A DNA stretch of 64,000 nt from Palsa-661 sp035535015 (GCA_035535015.1 DATLQU010000066.1:36500-100499); one strand, 5' to 3'. Shown: positions 8,393 through 17,750, counted from the first letter of the stretch. Numbers and translations: made by a program. The notes: generated from the letters alone by a model not told the origin.

Positions 8393-9283
8393 GTGACCGT
8401 GCAATTCGCCGTCCTGCCCCCGGTACGCGCCGGCGTCTGCGCCGACCCCGACTGGATGATCGGTTTCGCCCGGCACGCCGAGGCCCTGGGCTTCGAATCC
8501 ATCGTCCTGGTCGAGCATCCGGTGGTAATCAGCAGCTACACGAGCACCTACCCCTATGCCCCGTCGGGCCGGATGCCCCTGGCCGACGACTGCGCCATCC
8601 CCGATCCCCTCGACGTCCTGGCCTTCATCGCCGCCGCCACCAGCCGATTGCAGCTGGCCACCGGCGTCCTCGTCCTGCCCGCCCACCACCCGGTGATCAT
8701 GGCCAAGCGCCTGGCCACCATCGACGCCCTGTCGAAGGGGCGCGTCCGGCTCTGTGTCGGCGTGGGCTGGATGCGCGAGGAGCTCGAGGCCTGCGGGATC
8801 GACTTCTCGTCGCGTGGCCGGCGCACCGACGAATGCATCGACGTCATGCGTGCCCTGTGGGCCGACACCGAGCCCGACGGGTCCGCCTTCGACGGTGAGT
8901 TCTTTCACTTCTCCCACGCCCACACCCACCCGAAGCCGTCCCGGCCGGGCGGTGTCCCCATCCACATCGGCGGCCACTCCTCGGCTTCCATCCGCCGGGC
9001 CGCCCGACGCGGCGACGGCTGGCACCCGCTCGGCATCCGGGGCGAGGAGCTCACGAGGGCCGTGGCCGAACTGCACCGGGAAGCCGAGGCGGCCGGGCGC
9101 GACCCCGGGGCCATCGAGCTCACCCTGACCGGGGTGTCGACGGGGACGACGCCCGAAACGCCGGCCGAGCTCGAGGAGATGGGGGTGGACCGTCTGGTGG
9201 TGACCTGCCTGCAGAAGGAGCTGGCGGCGGCCCAGGACGAGATGGCCCAGGTGGCGCGGACGGTCGGCCTCACGCCCGGCTGA
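8393..9283 (+). CDS. LLM-class F420-dependent oxidoreductase
   Basis: A 296-residue luciferase-like monooxygenase-fold protein. Typical segments are FARHAEALGFESIVLVEH, RLQLATGVLVLPAHHPV, AKRLATIDALSKGRV, LCVGVGWMREE, and VPIHIGGHSSASIRRAARRGDGW. The combination matches the actinobacterial subfamily that uses deazaflavin F420 rather than FMN, but the cofactor choice is inferred from family resemblance. The GTG start lies 13 bases after the SnoaL-like stop. Substrate unknown. Confidence 0.88.
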   Translation: MTVQFAVLPPVRAGVCADPDWMIGFARHAEALGFESIVLVEHPVVISSYTSTYPYAPSGRMPLADDCAIPDPLDVLAFIAAATSRLQLATGVLVLPAHHPVIMAKRLATIDALSKGRVRLCVGVGWMREELEACGIDFSSRGRRTDECIDVMRALWADTEPDGSAFDGEFFHFSHAHTHPKPSRPGGVPIHIGGHSSASIRRAARRGDGWHPLGIRGEELTRAVAELHREAEAAGRDPGAIELTLTGVSTGTTPETPAELEEMGVDRLVVTCLQKELAAAQDEMAQVARTVGLTPG

Positions 9284-9317
9284 CTGACCCACCTCCGTGG
9301 TCCTCGGGGGATGCCCG

Positions 9318-9323
9318 TAGTGT
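9318..9323 (+). promoter_or_regulatory. -10 element of a leaderless ilvA promoter
   Basis: TAGTGT lies 7 bases before ATG 9331 with no ribosome site between, so transcription probably starts at the start codon. Confidence 0.45.
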
Positions 9324-9330
9324 TCGGGGC

Positions 9331-10605
9331 ATGCACGACTCGGCACCGCTGGCCTGGCGCCAGCTCGTCGGACTGTCTGACGTCCGGGCGGCGGCCGAGC
9401 GGCTCCGTCCCGTGGGGGTGCAGACGCCTCTCCAGTTGAGCGAGCGCCTGTCCGAGCGCCACCGGGCCTCGGTCTACCTGAAGCGCGAAGACCTCCAGGC
9501 CGTCCGCTCCTACAAGATCCGCGGCGCCTACAACTTCATCGCCGGCCTTTCCCCCGAGCGGCTGCGGGCCGGGGTGGTCTGTGCCTCGGCCGGCAACCAC
9601 GCCCAAGGCGTGGCCTGGTCCTGTCGGCATCTGGGCGTGGGGGGCGTCGTCTTTCTCCCCCGCCGTACCCCGCGCCAGAAGGTGGCCCGCATCCGGGCCC
9701 TGGCCGGCGACCTGGTCGAGCTCCGCTTCGCCGGCGACAGCTTCGACGACGCCAACGCCGCCGCCGCCGACTATGCGGCTGAGACGGGTGCCACCGTGGT
9801 GCCCACCTTCGACCACCCCATGACCGTGGCCGGTCAGGGCACCGTCGGCCTGGAGGCGGTCGAGCAACTCGGTGAGCCTCCCGACGTCTTCGTCGTCCCC
9901 ATCGGCGGCGGGGGACTCATCTCGGGCATCGCCGTCACCCTGGAAGGCATGGGGGCGGCGACCAGGATCGTGGGGGCCCAACCGGCCGGTGCCCCGGCCA
10001 TGGTCCGCTCGCTCGAGGCCGGCCATCCCGTCACCATCGACATCACCGACGACTTCGTCGACGGCGCCGTCGTCCGCACCCCGGGACAACTCACCTTCGC
10101 CGTCGTCCGCGACCTGGTGTCCGAGATCGAGGTGGTGGACGAGGGCCGGGTCTGTACCGAGCAACTGGCGCTCTACCAGGACGACGGCATCGTGGCCGAA
10201 CCGGCCGGCGCCCTGGCCATCGCCGCCCTCGACGCCCTGGGCCCCTCGATCGAAGCCAAGACCGTGGTCTGCGTCCTCTCCGGCGGCAACAACGACGTGG
10301 CCCGCTACGACGAGATCCTCGAGCGCTCCCTCGTCTATCAGGGCCTGAAGCACTACTTCGTGGTGGCCTTCCCCCAGTCGCCGGGGGCGTTGCGCCGGTT
10401 CCTCGACGAATGCCTCGGACCGACCGACGACATCGTCCTCTTCGAGTACGTGAAGAAGAACGACCGCGAATTCGGTCCCGCCGTGGTGGGCATCGAGCTG
10501 GCCCAGCGCCAGGACCTCGACGGCCTGGTGGCCCGCATCGCCGCGTCGGGCCTCGACGCCCAGCGCCTCCCGCCCGATACCCCCGTCTTCCGCCTGCTCG
10601 TCTGA
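9331..10605 (+). CDS. ilvA: Threonine ammonia-lyase
   Basis: A PLP enzyme converting threonine to 2-oxobutanoate and ammonia, the entry to isoleucine synthesis. The 424-residue protein has the Schiff-base lysine K62 in SYKIRGAYN, the substrate loop SAGNHAQG, and the phosphate-binding glycine loop GGGGLISG near 195. A C-terminal segment from about 335 (LKHYFVVAFPQSPGALRRFLDECLG) is a single ACT-like regulatory domain, as in the shorter IlvA type. Isoleucine feedback is therefore likely but not shown. No other ilv genes are nearby. Confidence 0.94.
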   Translation: MHDSAPLAWRQLVGLSDVRAAAERLRPVGVQTPLQLSERLSERHRASVYLKREDLQAVRSYKIRGAYNFIAGLSPERLRAGVVCASAGNHAQGVAWSCRHLGVGGVVFLPRRTPRQKVARIRALAGDLVELRFAGDSFDDANAAAADYAAETGATVVPTFDHPMTVAGQGTVGLEAVEQLGEPPDVFVVPIGGGGLISGIAVTLEGMGAATRIVGAQPAGAPAMVRSLEAGHPVTIDITDDFVDGAVVRTPGQLTFAVVRDLVSEIEVVDEGRVCTEQLALYQDDGIVAEPAGALAIAALDALGPSIEAKTVVCVLSGGNNDVARYDEILERSLVYQGLKHYFVVAFPQSPGALRRFLDECLGPTDDIVLFEYVKKNDREFGPAVVGIELAQRQDLDGLVARIAASGLDAQRLPPDTPVFRLLV

Positions 10606-10739
10606 GGGCCGCCGCCTACCGGGTCGGGGCAGCGCAACGGACACCTCGTCTTCGAGGCGCCCGTTCACTGACGGTCCGGGGTGCACACAGGGGCCCGAAG
10701 GGTCCGAGTTCCCAGCCGTTTGATTTTGCGACGCGGCTC

Positions 10740-10934
10740 CTACGCCCGGAGGGAACCGGCCAACACGCGCCCGGCGCTGTGGGGACCACGGTGCAGCAGC
10801 AGCCGCTCCCGGTCACAGAGCTCGTCGTAGCGCGCCCTGTCCTCCTCGGTCATCGTCCCCATGGCGCGGCCAAGGCCCAAGTCGTCCAGTTGGCGTCGAA
10901 CGAAGTCCAAGTCCCCGGTTCCGGCGTTGTTCAT
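10740..10934 (-). CDS. Small conserved-looking protein, unknown function
   Basis: About 64 residues: MNNAGTGDLDFVRRQLDDL, GLGRAMGTMTEEDRARYDEL, CDRERLLLHRGPHSAGRVLAGSLRA. It is charged and predicted helical, with a GGAG motif close before ATG 10934. The frame is open 11 codons further upstream. The neighbouring stretches 10606-10739 and 10935-11119 contain no convincing gene. Confidence 0.45.
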   Translation of the reverse strand: MNNAGTGDLDFVRRQLDDLGLGRAMGTMTEEDRARYDELCDRERLLLHRGPHSAGRVLAGSLRA

Positions 10935-11119
10935 GACTCCATAGTCGGGATGGCGACACTCACCCACTGGAGGCGAAGGTCCATCACCGCACCGTCGCCA
11001 TGGGTCGTCGTGCCCGACCGGGGCGTCACCGCTTCACCATTGGGGAGCGGTTGTGCATCTTGCCGATGTACGGATCCCGCCAGCCCCTGCAACGAGGCAA
11101 GGTCGACGTGTCAAACTGC

Positions 11120-11854
11120 TCAGTCGGGGATGTGCGCAAGAGCGGCGTCCATGACCGATCCCATCACGGTTGGAGAGGGCAGGGGTGGTAGCCCGGCGTT
11201 CGTCGGAGAGCCGGAGGTGAGGGACTGTGAGAACCAACTGACTTTTAACAGAACTGGACCCTTGCTTGTAACGACGGTCGCCGTCAACAGGCTCTGAATG
11301 CTGCTGCCGAGATTGGAGACCGTGGCCACGAGATTCGGTACCGAGCCTGGAAGATCGACTGTCTTCTCTTCTCCGTTGCGGCACTCGGCCAGGACGGCGT
11401 TCACCCGGCTCAGGAGGCCCGCCGCCTCTTGCGGCGAGGGTGTTTGGTCCAACGCCTCGACGATGCCGGAAGAGGGCCCTGTCGTGGCATTGCCCATGGT
11501 GAAGGTGATGTAGGCGATGGGAACCGACATCGGAACGACGCCGTCGAACTCTGGGGGCGATGAGTTCGATGTCTCAGGTCCCGTCGTGTTGTAGCCGTTG
11601 GGGACATCCTTGAGGGTAAGGAGCAGCTGATCAAGTTGTGCCGCCACCGGGCCTCCGGTCCAGTCGGTGACGCATGCCGCGGCCATCGTCGTGATCGGGA
11701 GTGGCGTCTGTACAACTGTGGTCGTCGAACTCTGCGCCTGTGGTCCCGTCGTCACCGCTGCCGTCTTGTGACCGAGAGTCGGCGTGATGGCGCACCCGGC
11801 CGCCGACGTACTCATCATCGCGGTGGCAAAGAGCACTACCATCCGACGACGCAT
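11120..11854 (-). CDS. Secreted lipoprotein, unknown function
   Basis: A 244-residue protein with a basic start (MRRRM), hydrophobic core and lipobox SAAGC with the lipid-anchored Cys at 21, then a Thr/Ser-rich linker and a globular domain. This pattern (LDQLLLTLKDVPNGY, a variable loop, then FTMGNATTGPSSGIVEAL and VSWFSQS near the end) resembles the PknH-sensor-like or LpqN/LpqT-like extracellular domains of actinobacteria only loosely. It sits alone between small ORFs and an SDR gene. Function unassigned. Confidence 0.75.
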   Translation of the reverse strand: MRRRMVVLFATAMMSTSAAGCAITPTLGHKTAAVTTGPQAQSSTTTVVQTPLPITTMAAACVTDWTGGPVAAQLDQLLLTLKDVPNGYNTTGPETSNSSPPEFDGVVPMSVPIAYITFTMGNATTGPSSGIVEALDQTPSPQEAAGLLSRVNAVLAECRNGEEKTVDLPGSVPNLVATVSNLGSSIQSLLTATVVTSKGPVLLKVSWFSQSLTSGSPTNAGLPPLPSPTVMGSVMDAALAHIPD

Positions 11855-11942
11855 ACGGCGATGGTAAGCGGGGTGGGTGACACAGGCCGAGGGATCAAGG
11901 AGCCCCAGATCTTGATGGCACCTCAGGCCCAGCGGGAGCTGA

Positions 11943-12779
11943 TTACAGATTCAGGTCGTGCTTCGGCCGGACCACGATCTCGGACAGGTGGACGCTGGCC
12001 GGGCGGGTGACGGCCCACAAAATGGCCTCGGCCACGTCCTCGGGCGTGCACAGGTGGCCGGGAAGAGCAGCCTGGGCCCCGGCCAGCACCTCGTCGGGCA
12101 GCCTTTCGCCCTTGGTGATCTCGATGGCCGCCGCCTCCGGCGTTCCGGCCACCCCCACCAGCCCCTGCAGCACGGCCGAGTCGAAGTTCCGGGCGAAGTT
12201 GGTGGCGATGGCCCCGGGCATCACGGTGAGCACCTTGATGGGGTCGTCCATCAGCTCCCGCCTCAGCGTGTTGTTGATGCAGTTCACGGCGTGCTTGGTG
12301 GCGCCGTAGACACCGGAGTCGGCTCGCTGAGCGGCCACCGAGGAGATGTTCACCAGGTGACCCTCGGACCCACAGGCCCGCATGGCCTCGACGGCGGCCT
12401 GACTGCCGACCAGCAGGGCGAAGATGTTCGTCTCGAGCATCACCCGCCAGTGCTCAGGGTCCTTCTCATCGAGGATGGCGTCGGGGTGGCTCAGCCCGGC
12501 GTTGTTCACCATGACGTCGAGCCGGCCGGTGGACTCGGTGGCGTGGCCCACGAATCCCCGCATCTCGTCGACCTGCCGGACGTCGAGGACGTGCGCTTCG
12601 CCGGTGCCGCCGGCAGCGGTGATCTTGGCTACGGACTCGGCCATGGCGTCGGGCGTCCGACCCCCGAGGACGACATGGGCGCCGGCGGAGCCGAAGGTCT
12701 CGGCGATGGCCCGGCCGATGCCGCTCGAGGCACCGGTGACAACGGCGGTCCGACCGGCGAGGACTTTCTCGGGAGACAT
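11943..12779 (-). CDS. Short-chain dehydrogenase/reductase
   Basis: A 278-residue classical SDR. The nucleotide-binding motif TGASSGIG (15-22), NNAG near 92, the catalytic Ser in NISSVAA and YGATK with Tyr and Lys are all present. A conserved-hypothetical gene ends 7 bases upstream, so the two form an operon. The substrate cannot be read from sequence; the C-terminal region EIVVRPKHDLNL is typical of NADP-dependent 3-ketoacyl or hydroxysteroid-type members. Confidence 0.9.
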   Translation of the reverse strand: MSPEKVLAGRTAVVTGASSGIGRAIAETFGSAGAHVVLGGRTPDAMAESVAKITAAGGTGEAHVLDVRQVDEMRGFVGHATESTGRLDVMVNNAGLSHPDAILDEKDPEHWRVMLETNIFALLVGSQAAVEAMRACGSEGHLVNISSVAAQRADSGVYGATKHAVNCINNTLRRELMDDPIKVLTVMPGAIATNFARNFDSAVLQGLVGVAGTPEAAAIEITKGERLPDEVLAGAQAALPGHLCTPEDVAEAILWAVTRPASVHLSEIVVRPKHDLNL

Positions 12780-12786
12780 GGCGGCC

Positions 12787-13224
12787 CTATCGCCGGGGCG
12801 TCATGTCGAGGTCGGGCGGCGGCTGGTCGGGGATCTTCCACTTGAGGAACGACTTGTCGTAGACGTCGTGATAGGCGTTGGCGGCGTCGACCATGGCACC
12901 GAAGGCCGTCTCGAAGCCGTCCCAGTCCTCGGATTCGATGCACTTGGCCACGGCGGCCACCTCCTCGTCGATGAACTTGTCCATGTTCTCGTTGTACTTG
13001 GGCCGCAGGAAGGCACCCTTCTCCATCAGGCCCCGGGCCTCTTTCAACTGGAACCGGGCCAACGCTTGATTGTGGACCTTCCCGGCGTAGTAGCACTTCC
13101 AGATCCGGGCCCCCACCAGAGGCATGATCTCGGCCATCCCGGGCATCAGGTGACCGAGTTCGCTCAGCTCGAAGGTGCCCTTGCCGGTATCGATGACGTG
13201 GTCGTGATCCGCCGTGTCTGACAT
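12787..13224 (-). CDS. Conserved-looking hypothetical protein
   Basis: A 145-residue soluble, mostly helical protein starting MSDTADHDHVIDTGKGTFEL. It is rich in Lys, Glu and aromatic residues (YYAGKVHNQALARFQLKEA; DKSFLKWKIPDQPPPDLD) and resembles proteins often placed beside SDR or sterol-type catabolic genes, but I do not recognise the family. The frame is open 23 codons upstream; ATG 13224 gives the more natural start. It precedes the SDR by 7 bases. Confidence 0.65.
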   Translation of the reverse strand: MSDTADHDHVIDTGKGTFELSELGHLMPGMAEIMPLVGARIWKCYYAGKVHNQALARFQLKEARGLMEKGAFLRPKYNENMDKFIDEEVAAVAKCIESEDWDGFETAFGAMVDAANAYHDVYDKSFLKWKIPDQPPPDLDMTPRR

Positions 13225-13361
13225 GGGCGATTTTCTACCACAGGGCCCCTCGAGCACGACCGGCGCACCCACAGGCACCGGCGGACGGCCCACGACCGGA
13301 CGACCGCCGGACGACCGCCGGGCTGACGCCTCGCGTTTCGTTCGCGCGCCGGTCCCGTCGA

Positions 13362-13367
13362 TACGAT
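13362..13367 (+). promoter_or_regulatory. -10 element of a leaderless UbiA-family promoter
   Basis: TACGAT lies 6 bases before GTG 13374 with no ribosome-binding sequence between. Confidence 0.45.
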
Positions 13368-13373
13368 GCAGAG

Positions 13374-14408
13374 GTGACCGACGTCCGTCCGCCCAGCACC
13401 GAGGGCACCGTTGTCCAGGGCCGGTTCTCGGCCTGGCAGGAGGTCCTGCGCACCACCAACCCGCCGTCCGGCCGGCCCCTCGATCCGGTCTCGCGCTGGT
13501 TGGTCCTCACCCGGGCCGCCGTCTTACCCATGACCCTGGTGGCGGGGGCCGTGGCCACCTTGCTGGCGGTGCGTCGCCCCGACTTCCGGCCCGGTCTCCT
13601 GATCCTCGCCTTCGTCGGCCTGATCCTGGCCCACACGGCCAACAACCTCATGAACGACCTGTTCGACGTGGAGGTCGGCCTCGACACGTCGACGTATCCC
13701 CGGGCGCTCTACGCCCCGCACCCGGTGCTGTCGGGCATGATCTCCAAGAAGGGCCTGGCCACCGGCGCCCTGCTCGTCAACCTTCTCGACCTGGCCATCC
13801 TCGTCGTCCTGGCCGTCTACCGCGGCTGGCCCGTGGTGGCCTTCGCCCTGGCCGGCTTCGCCCTCAGCTTCGCCTACACGGCACCGCCGCTGCGCCTCAA
13901 GAAGCGCGGCCTGGGCGAGCCCGACGTCTTCCTCGTCTGGGGCCCGCTCATGACCTGCGGCACCTACTACGCCGCCGTCGGTCACGTCCCCTGGGAGATC
14001 GTGGCCGCCTCGGTCCCCTACGGCCTACTCTGCACCGCCGTCCTCATGGGCAAGCACATCGACAAGGCCCCCTTCGACGCCCCCCTCGGGATCAAGACCC
14101 TGCCCGTCATCCTCGGCGAAGCCCGGGCCCGCACGGCCACCAAAGCCATGATGGCCGCCTTCTACGTCACCGTCATCGCCTGTGTGGCCGTCAGGGCCCT
14201 GCCCTGGCCGGCCCTGCTCAGCCTCCTGGCCGTCACCAAGCTGGTGCCTTCGTGGAAGGCGCTCAGCCAGCCCCGGCCCGACGAACCCCCGCCCAACTTC
14301 CCCGTCTGGCCCCTCTGGTTCGCCGCCGTGGCCTTCGTCCACACCCGTCGGGCCGGATCACTCCTCGTGCTCGGTCTGATCATCGCCGCCATCGCCAACA
14401 TCCGCTGA
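13374..14408 (+). CDS. UbiA-family prenyltransferase
   Basis: A 344-residue integral membrane protein with about eight transmembrane helices. The two Asp-rich motifs of the UbiA superfamily are visible: NDLFDVEVGLD (94-104) and DKAPFDAPLGIKT near 230. Such enzymes join a polyprenyl diphosphate to an aromatic or other acceptor (quinone, haem or lipid synthesis). Neighbours do not fix the acceptor; MenA-like or an isoprenoid-lipid role are both possible. It is followed by a cyclopropane synthase on the same strand. Confidence 0.85.
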   Translation: MTDVRPPSTEGTVVQGRFSAWQEVLRTTNPPSGRPLDPVSRWLVLTRAAVLPMTLVAGAVATLLAVRRPDFRPGLLILAFVGLILAHTANNLMNDLFDVEVGLDTSTYPRALYAPHPVLSGMISKKGLATGALLVNLLDLAILVVLAVYRGWPVVAFALAGFALSFAYTAPPLRLKKRGLGEPDVFLVWGPLMTCGTYYAAVGHVPWEIVAASVPYGLLCTAVLMGKHIDKAPFDAPLGIKTLPVILGEARARTATKAMMAAFYVTVIACVAVRALPWPALLSLLAVTKLVPSWKALSQPRPDEPPPNFPVWPLWFAAVAFVHTRRAGSLLVLGLIIAAIANIR

Positions 14409-14488
14409 TCGGTCGCCCCACTTCGCACTATCCGATCCAGGCAATCCCCGCAGGCGTGACAACGCCGGAGCATGGAGGAGGACAACCC

Positions 14489-15871
14489 GTGCCGACATCC
14501 ACCCCGCCCGGCTTCACCCGCCTGCGCCACCTCGCCGACTCCATTCCACCGAGAGTCGACGCACCCCGCGTCATGCCGCCACCGACAAGGCGGTCGGCGG
14601 CCGATGCGCTCCGACCGTTCATCGTCCGACTTCTCGACGGCCAGGTGCCCCTTCGCTTCGAATTCTGGGACGGCTCGTCCATCGAACCGACCCGGATCCC
14701 ACCGGCCATCGCGGCCGTCGTCCGTGTCCATTCGGTCGATGCCGTCCGTCGCATTCTGTGGGCACCGGGGGAGGTGGGTCTGGCCCGGGCGTTCGTGTCC
14801 GGTGACATCGAGATCGACGGCGACATCTTCGCCACCCTCCGGGCCCTGGCCGAGACATCGGTCAAGGATCTCTGGCGTCTGGGGACGAGCGCCCTACCCG
14901 CCGCGCTGAACGCGGCCCTTCGACTCGGTGTCCTGCGCCCGCCCCCGCCTCCGCCCGCCGAGGAGGCCCGCCCCCGGGGCCGGCTGCACTCTCCGGAGCG
15001 CGACGCCCAGGCTGTCAGTCACCACTACGACGTCGGCAACGCCTTCTACTCCCTCGTCCTCGGTTCGAGCATGACCTACTCCTGCGCCCGCTTCGCCCAC
15101 CCCGAGTCCGGTCTGGAAGAGGCTCAACGCGCCAAGCACGAGCTGATCTGTCGAAAACTGGGCCTCGACCGGACAGGCGACGCCCGGCTTCTCGACGTCG
15201 GCTGTGGCTGGGGGTCGATGGCCCTTCACGCCGCCGCCCACCATGGGGCGCGCGTCGTCGGCGTCACCCTGAGCGCAGCCCAGCAGCAGGACGCCCGACG
15301 ACGGGTGGAGGAGGCCGGTCTCTCCGACCGGATCGAGATCCGCCTGCAGGACTACCGCGACCTGGCCGGCGAACGCTTCGACGCCATCTCCTCGATCGGC
15401 ATGTTCGAGCATGTGGGTGCGTCACAGATGGAGCGCTACTTCTCCACCCTCCGCGCCATGCTCGTCCCCACAGGCCGCCTTCTCAACCACGCCATCTCTT
15501 CCCCCGGTGGATCGACGATCACGCCGCGTTCCTTCATCGGCCGCTACGTCTTCCCCGACGGCGAGCTCCAGGACGTCGGCCAGGTCCTGCTGGCCATGCA
15601 GCGCGCCGGCTTCGAGATCCGCGACGTCGAGTCCCTGCGCGAGCACTACTCCCGGACCCTCCACGCCTGGGTGGCCAACCTGGAGTCACGCTGGCTGGAA
15701 GCCGTCTCTCTCGTCGGGGCGGCCCGGGCCCGGGTGTGGCGCCTCTACATGGCGGGCTCCGCCGTCGGCTTCGACGACGGGGGCCTCGGCATCCACCAGG
15801 TCCTCGGTGTCGTGCCCGACGCCGACGGATCGAGTGGCATGCCCTTCACCCGTGACGCCTGGGTCGACTGA
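14489..15871 (+). CDS. Cyclopropane-fatty-acyl-phospholipid synthase family methyltransferase
   Basis: SAM-dependent enzyme that methylenates or methylates double bonds of membrane lipid acyl chains. From GTG 14489 (with GGAGGAGG at 14474-14481) it is 460 residues. An N-terminal SCP2-like lipid-binding region (about 40-130) precedes the catalytic domain: HYDVGNAFY (179-187), the YSCAR segment, the SAM loop DVGCGWG (236-242), and EHVGASQMERYF. The open frame extends far upstream through the UbiA gene, but that part is a shadow. Confidence 0.92.
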   Translation: MPTSTPPGFTRLRHLADSIPPRVDAPRVMPPPTRRSAADALRPFIVRLLDGQVPLRFEFWDGSSIEPTRIPPAIAAVVRVHSVDAVRRILWAPGEVGLARAFVSGDIEIDGDIFATLRALAETSVKDLWRLGTSALPAALNAALRLGVLRPPPPPPAEEARPRGRLHSPERDAQAVSHHYDVGNAFYSLVLGSSMTYSCARFAHPESGLEEAQRAKHELICRKLGLDRTGDARLLDVGCGWGSMALHAAAHHGARVVGVTLSAAQQQDARRRVEEAGLSDRIEIRLQDYRDLAGERFDAISSIGMFEHVGASQMERYFSTLRAMLVPTGRLLNHAISSPGGSTITPRSFIGRYVFPDGELQDVGQVLLAMQRAGFEIRDVESLREHYSRTLHAWVANLESRWLEAVSLVGAARARVWRLYMAGSAVGFDDGGLGIHQVLGVVPDADGSSGMPFTRDAWVD

Positions 15872-15897
15872 CGTCCCACGGTTCGGGCCGTAGCCCG

Positions 15898-16476
15898 CTA
15901 CGGCCCGCTCCAACACGTCCCGGGGGGCGAGAAGATGGGCGCCGTCGTCACCGGCAGGTCGGACGGCGGATCCAGCGTGATCGTCGGGTTGTTCTTGTCC
16001 CTCACCGAGTTGGCCCGTGTCCACGTTCTCTCACAGCTCAGCAGCGCCTTCTTCTCCGGCTTGTGGACGGAGGCGGGGTCACCGCCGGCCCACATGTCGA
16101 AGCGGTAGAGGTGGGCTCTTTTCCACCCGCGGTCGCACTCGGAACACTCGTCCTCGTGGATGAAGTACCTCTCCATATAGGGCACGTAGATGATCTCGCA
16201 CCACGGCAGTTCCTTCACGTCGGTGGCGAAGGTCACCGGATCGGCATAGCTGCCCGTCCCCCCGGCCCCCGTCCGGGATCCACACGGATGGGCGATGTCG
16301 GTCCCCGGAGGGGAGTTGTCGGCATAGCCGTAGAGGGTCATGAAAGCCTGGACGGTGCCCGTCGACGCCCGGGAGGTTCCCGCTCCCGCCGTGCTGGGGA
16401 TGCCGAAGAGAACGAGGCCGATGCCAAGCACCCCGAGGCTCACCGCCTGCGTCCGCCGGATCCCCGATTTCCTCAC
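15898..16476 (-). CDS. Secreted protein with 3D/RlpA-like beta-barrel
   Basis: From GTG 16476 (GAGGAG upstream) about 192 residues with a signal peptide ending near STAGAGT. The mature part begins QAFMTLYGYADNSPPGTDI and contains GGTGSYADPVTFATD, IIYVPYMERYFIHEDECSEC and YRFDMWAGG. The spaced Asp residues and Cys pair resemble secreted double-psi beta-barrel (3D-domain) proteins, a type I associate also with fungal secreted proteins. A cell-wall or polysaccharide role is only inferred. The frame continues open upstream to 16590. Confidence 0.7.
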   Translation of the reverse strand: MRKSGIRRTQAVSLGVLGIGLVLFGIPSTAGAGTSRASTGTVQAFMTLYGYADNSPPGTDIAHPCGSRTGAGGTGSYADPVTFATDVKELPWCEIIYVPYMERYFIHEDECSECDRGWKRAHLYRFDMWAGGDPASVHKPEKKALLSCERTWTRANSVRDKNNPTITLDPPSDLPVTTAPIFSPPGTCWSGP

Positions 16477-16579
16477 CTGGACACTCCTCGGTCCCCGCTC
16501 CCCACCCGACAGGAGCGTGGCTACTCGATGAAACCATCGTAGTGAAGGGGTACCGGGAAGAACCGGCCGGGTCCCTCTG

Positions 16580-16585
16580 TAGCCT
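16580..16585 (+). promoter_or_regulatory. -10 element of a leaderless promoter (TrmA/RumA gene)
   Basis: TAGCCT lies 7 bases before GTG 16593 with no ribosome site between, which also supports that start codon. Confidence 0.4.
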
Positions 16586-16592
16586 GGCAATC

Positions 16593-17750
16593 GTGAGCGT
16601 CACCCCGATGGAGCTGGTGACGACGGCCATGGCCAGCGGCGGCGACGCCGTGGCCCGCGACCCCGAGGGCAAAGCCGTCTTCGTGCGCGGAGCCCTCCCC
16701 AGGGAGCGGGTCCGGGTCAGCCTCCTTTCCGACCGCGCCAAATACGCGGTGGGGCGCATCGAGGAGGTCCTCGAACCGTCGCCCGACCGGATCGCCCCCC
16801 CGTGTCCGGAAGTGGCCCGGGGTTGTGGCGCCTGTCAGTGGCAACACATCGAGCTCTCCACCCAGCGCCGGCTGAAGAGCCAATTCGTGGTGGAGTCGAT
16901 CGAGCGGGCCAAGGTGGACTGTCCCGAGCCGCGTGCCCCGGTCGAATTGGAACCCTGGAATTTCCGGACGACGATCAACGCGGCGGTCCACGAAGGGCGC
17001 GCCGGCTTCAACCGGGCCCGATCCCATGACGTCGTCGCCGTCGACTCCTGCCGGGTGGCCCACCCCCTTCTCCGTGATCTCCTGATCGACGTCCGCTACC
17101 CGGGGGCCAGAAGCGTTCTTCTGCGTTGCGGGGCCCGAACCGGGGAACGGCTCGCCGTCACCACCCCCACCCGTCTGGACCTGGCCCTGCCCGATGACCT
17201 GCATCCCGAGTACGTCCACGAGCTGGCGGCCGGGCTCCGTTGGCGGATATCGGCCCGGTCGTTCTTCCAGACCCGGGCCGACGGCGTCGACGCGCTGGCC
17301 GAGGTCATCGGGTCGGCGGCCGACGAGCTGGGGGCTCCGTCGACGGCGGTCGATCTGTACAGCGGTGTCGGCGTCTTCGCCGGCGTTCTGGCCGCCCGGG
17401 GGTGGTCGGTGACGGCGGTGGAGGGATCGCACAGTGCCGCCGAGGACGCCCGGGTCAACCTGGCCACCTCTGCCGTCACCGTGGTCGGCACCGACGTCAC
17501 CACCTGGACACCCGGTCAGGTCGATCTCGTGGTGGCCGATCCCAGTCGACTCGGCCTCGGCCGCGCCGGTGTCGACACCGTGACGGCCACCGGAGCCCGC
17601 CGTCTGGTCCTGGTCAGCTGTGACGCCGCCAGTCTCGGACGTGACGCGGCGCTGCTTCAGGCCGCCGGCTACACACTCAGCGCCCTGACCGTCGTGGATC
17701 TCTTCCCCCACACGTTCCGGGTGGAGGCTGTCACCGTCTACGACCGCTGA
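16593..17750 (+). CDS. TrmA/RumA-family RNA (uracil-5-)-methyltransferase
   Basis: SAM-dependent enzyme that makes 5-methyluridine in rRNA or tRNA. About 385 residues from GTG 16593. An N-terminal TRAM domain is followed by a probable [4Fe-4S] site: C71, C78, C81 and C153. The SAM-binding motif is DLYSGVGVFAGVLA, and the catalytic region has ADPSRLGLG and the nucleophile in VSCDAASLGRD. Whether it modifies 23S rRNA or tRNA cannot be told from the sequence. The open frame begins at 16542, but that overlaps the divergent secreted-protein gene. Confidence 0.9.
   Translation: MSVTPMELVTTAMASGGDAVARDPEGKAVFVRGALPRERVRVSLLSDRAKYAVGRIEEVLEPSPDRIAPPCPEVARGCGACQWQHIELSTQRRLKSQFVVESIERAKVDCPEPRAPVELEPWNFRTTINAAVHEGRAGFNRARSHDVVAVDSCRVAHPLLRDLLIDVRYPGARSVLLRCGARTGERLAVTTPTRLDLALPDDLHPEYVHELAAGLRWRISARSFFQTRADGVDALAEVIGSAADELGAPSTAVDLYSGVGVFAGVLAARGWSVTAVEGSHSAAEDARVNLATSAVTVVGTDVTTWTPGQVDLVVADPSRLGLGRAGVDTVTATGARRLVLVSCDAASLGRDAALLQAAGYTLSALTVVDLFPHTFRVEAVTVYDR

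Noticed and set aside
13214..14488. N-terminal extension of the cyclopropane synthase frame
   Set aside because: It runs in another frame through the UbiA gene and is Arg/Pro-rich; GTG 14489 with its ribosome site is the real start.
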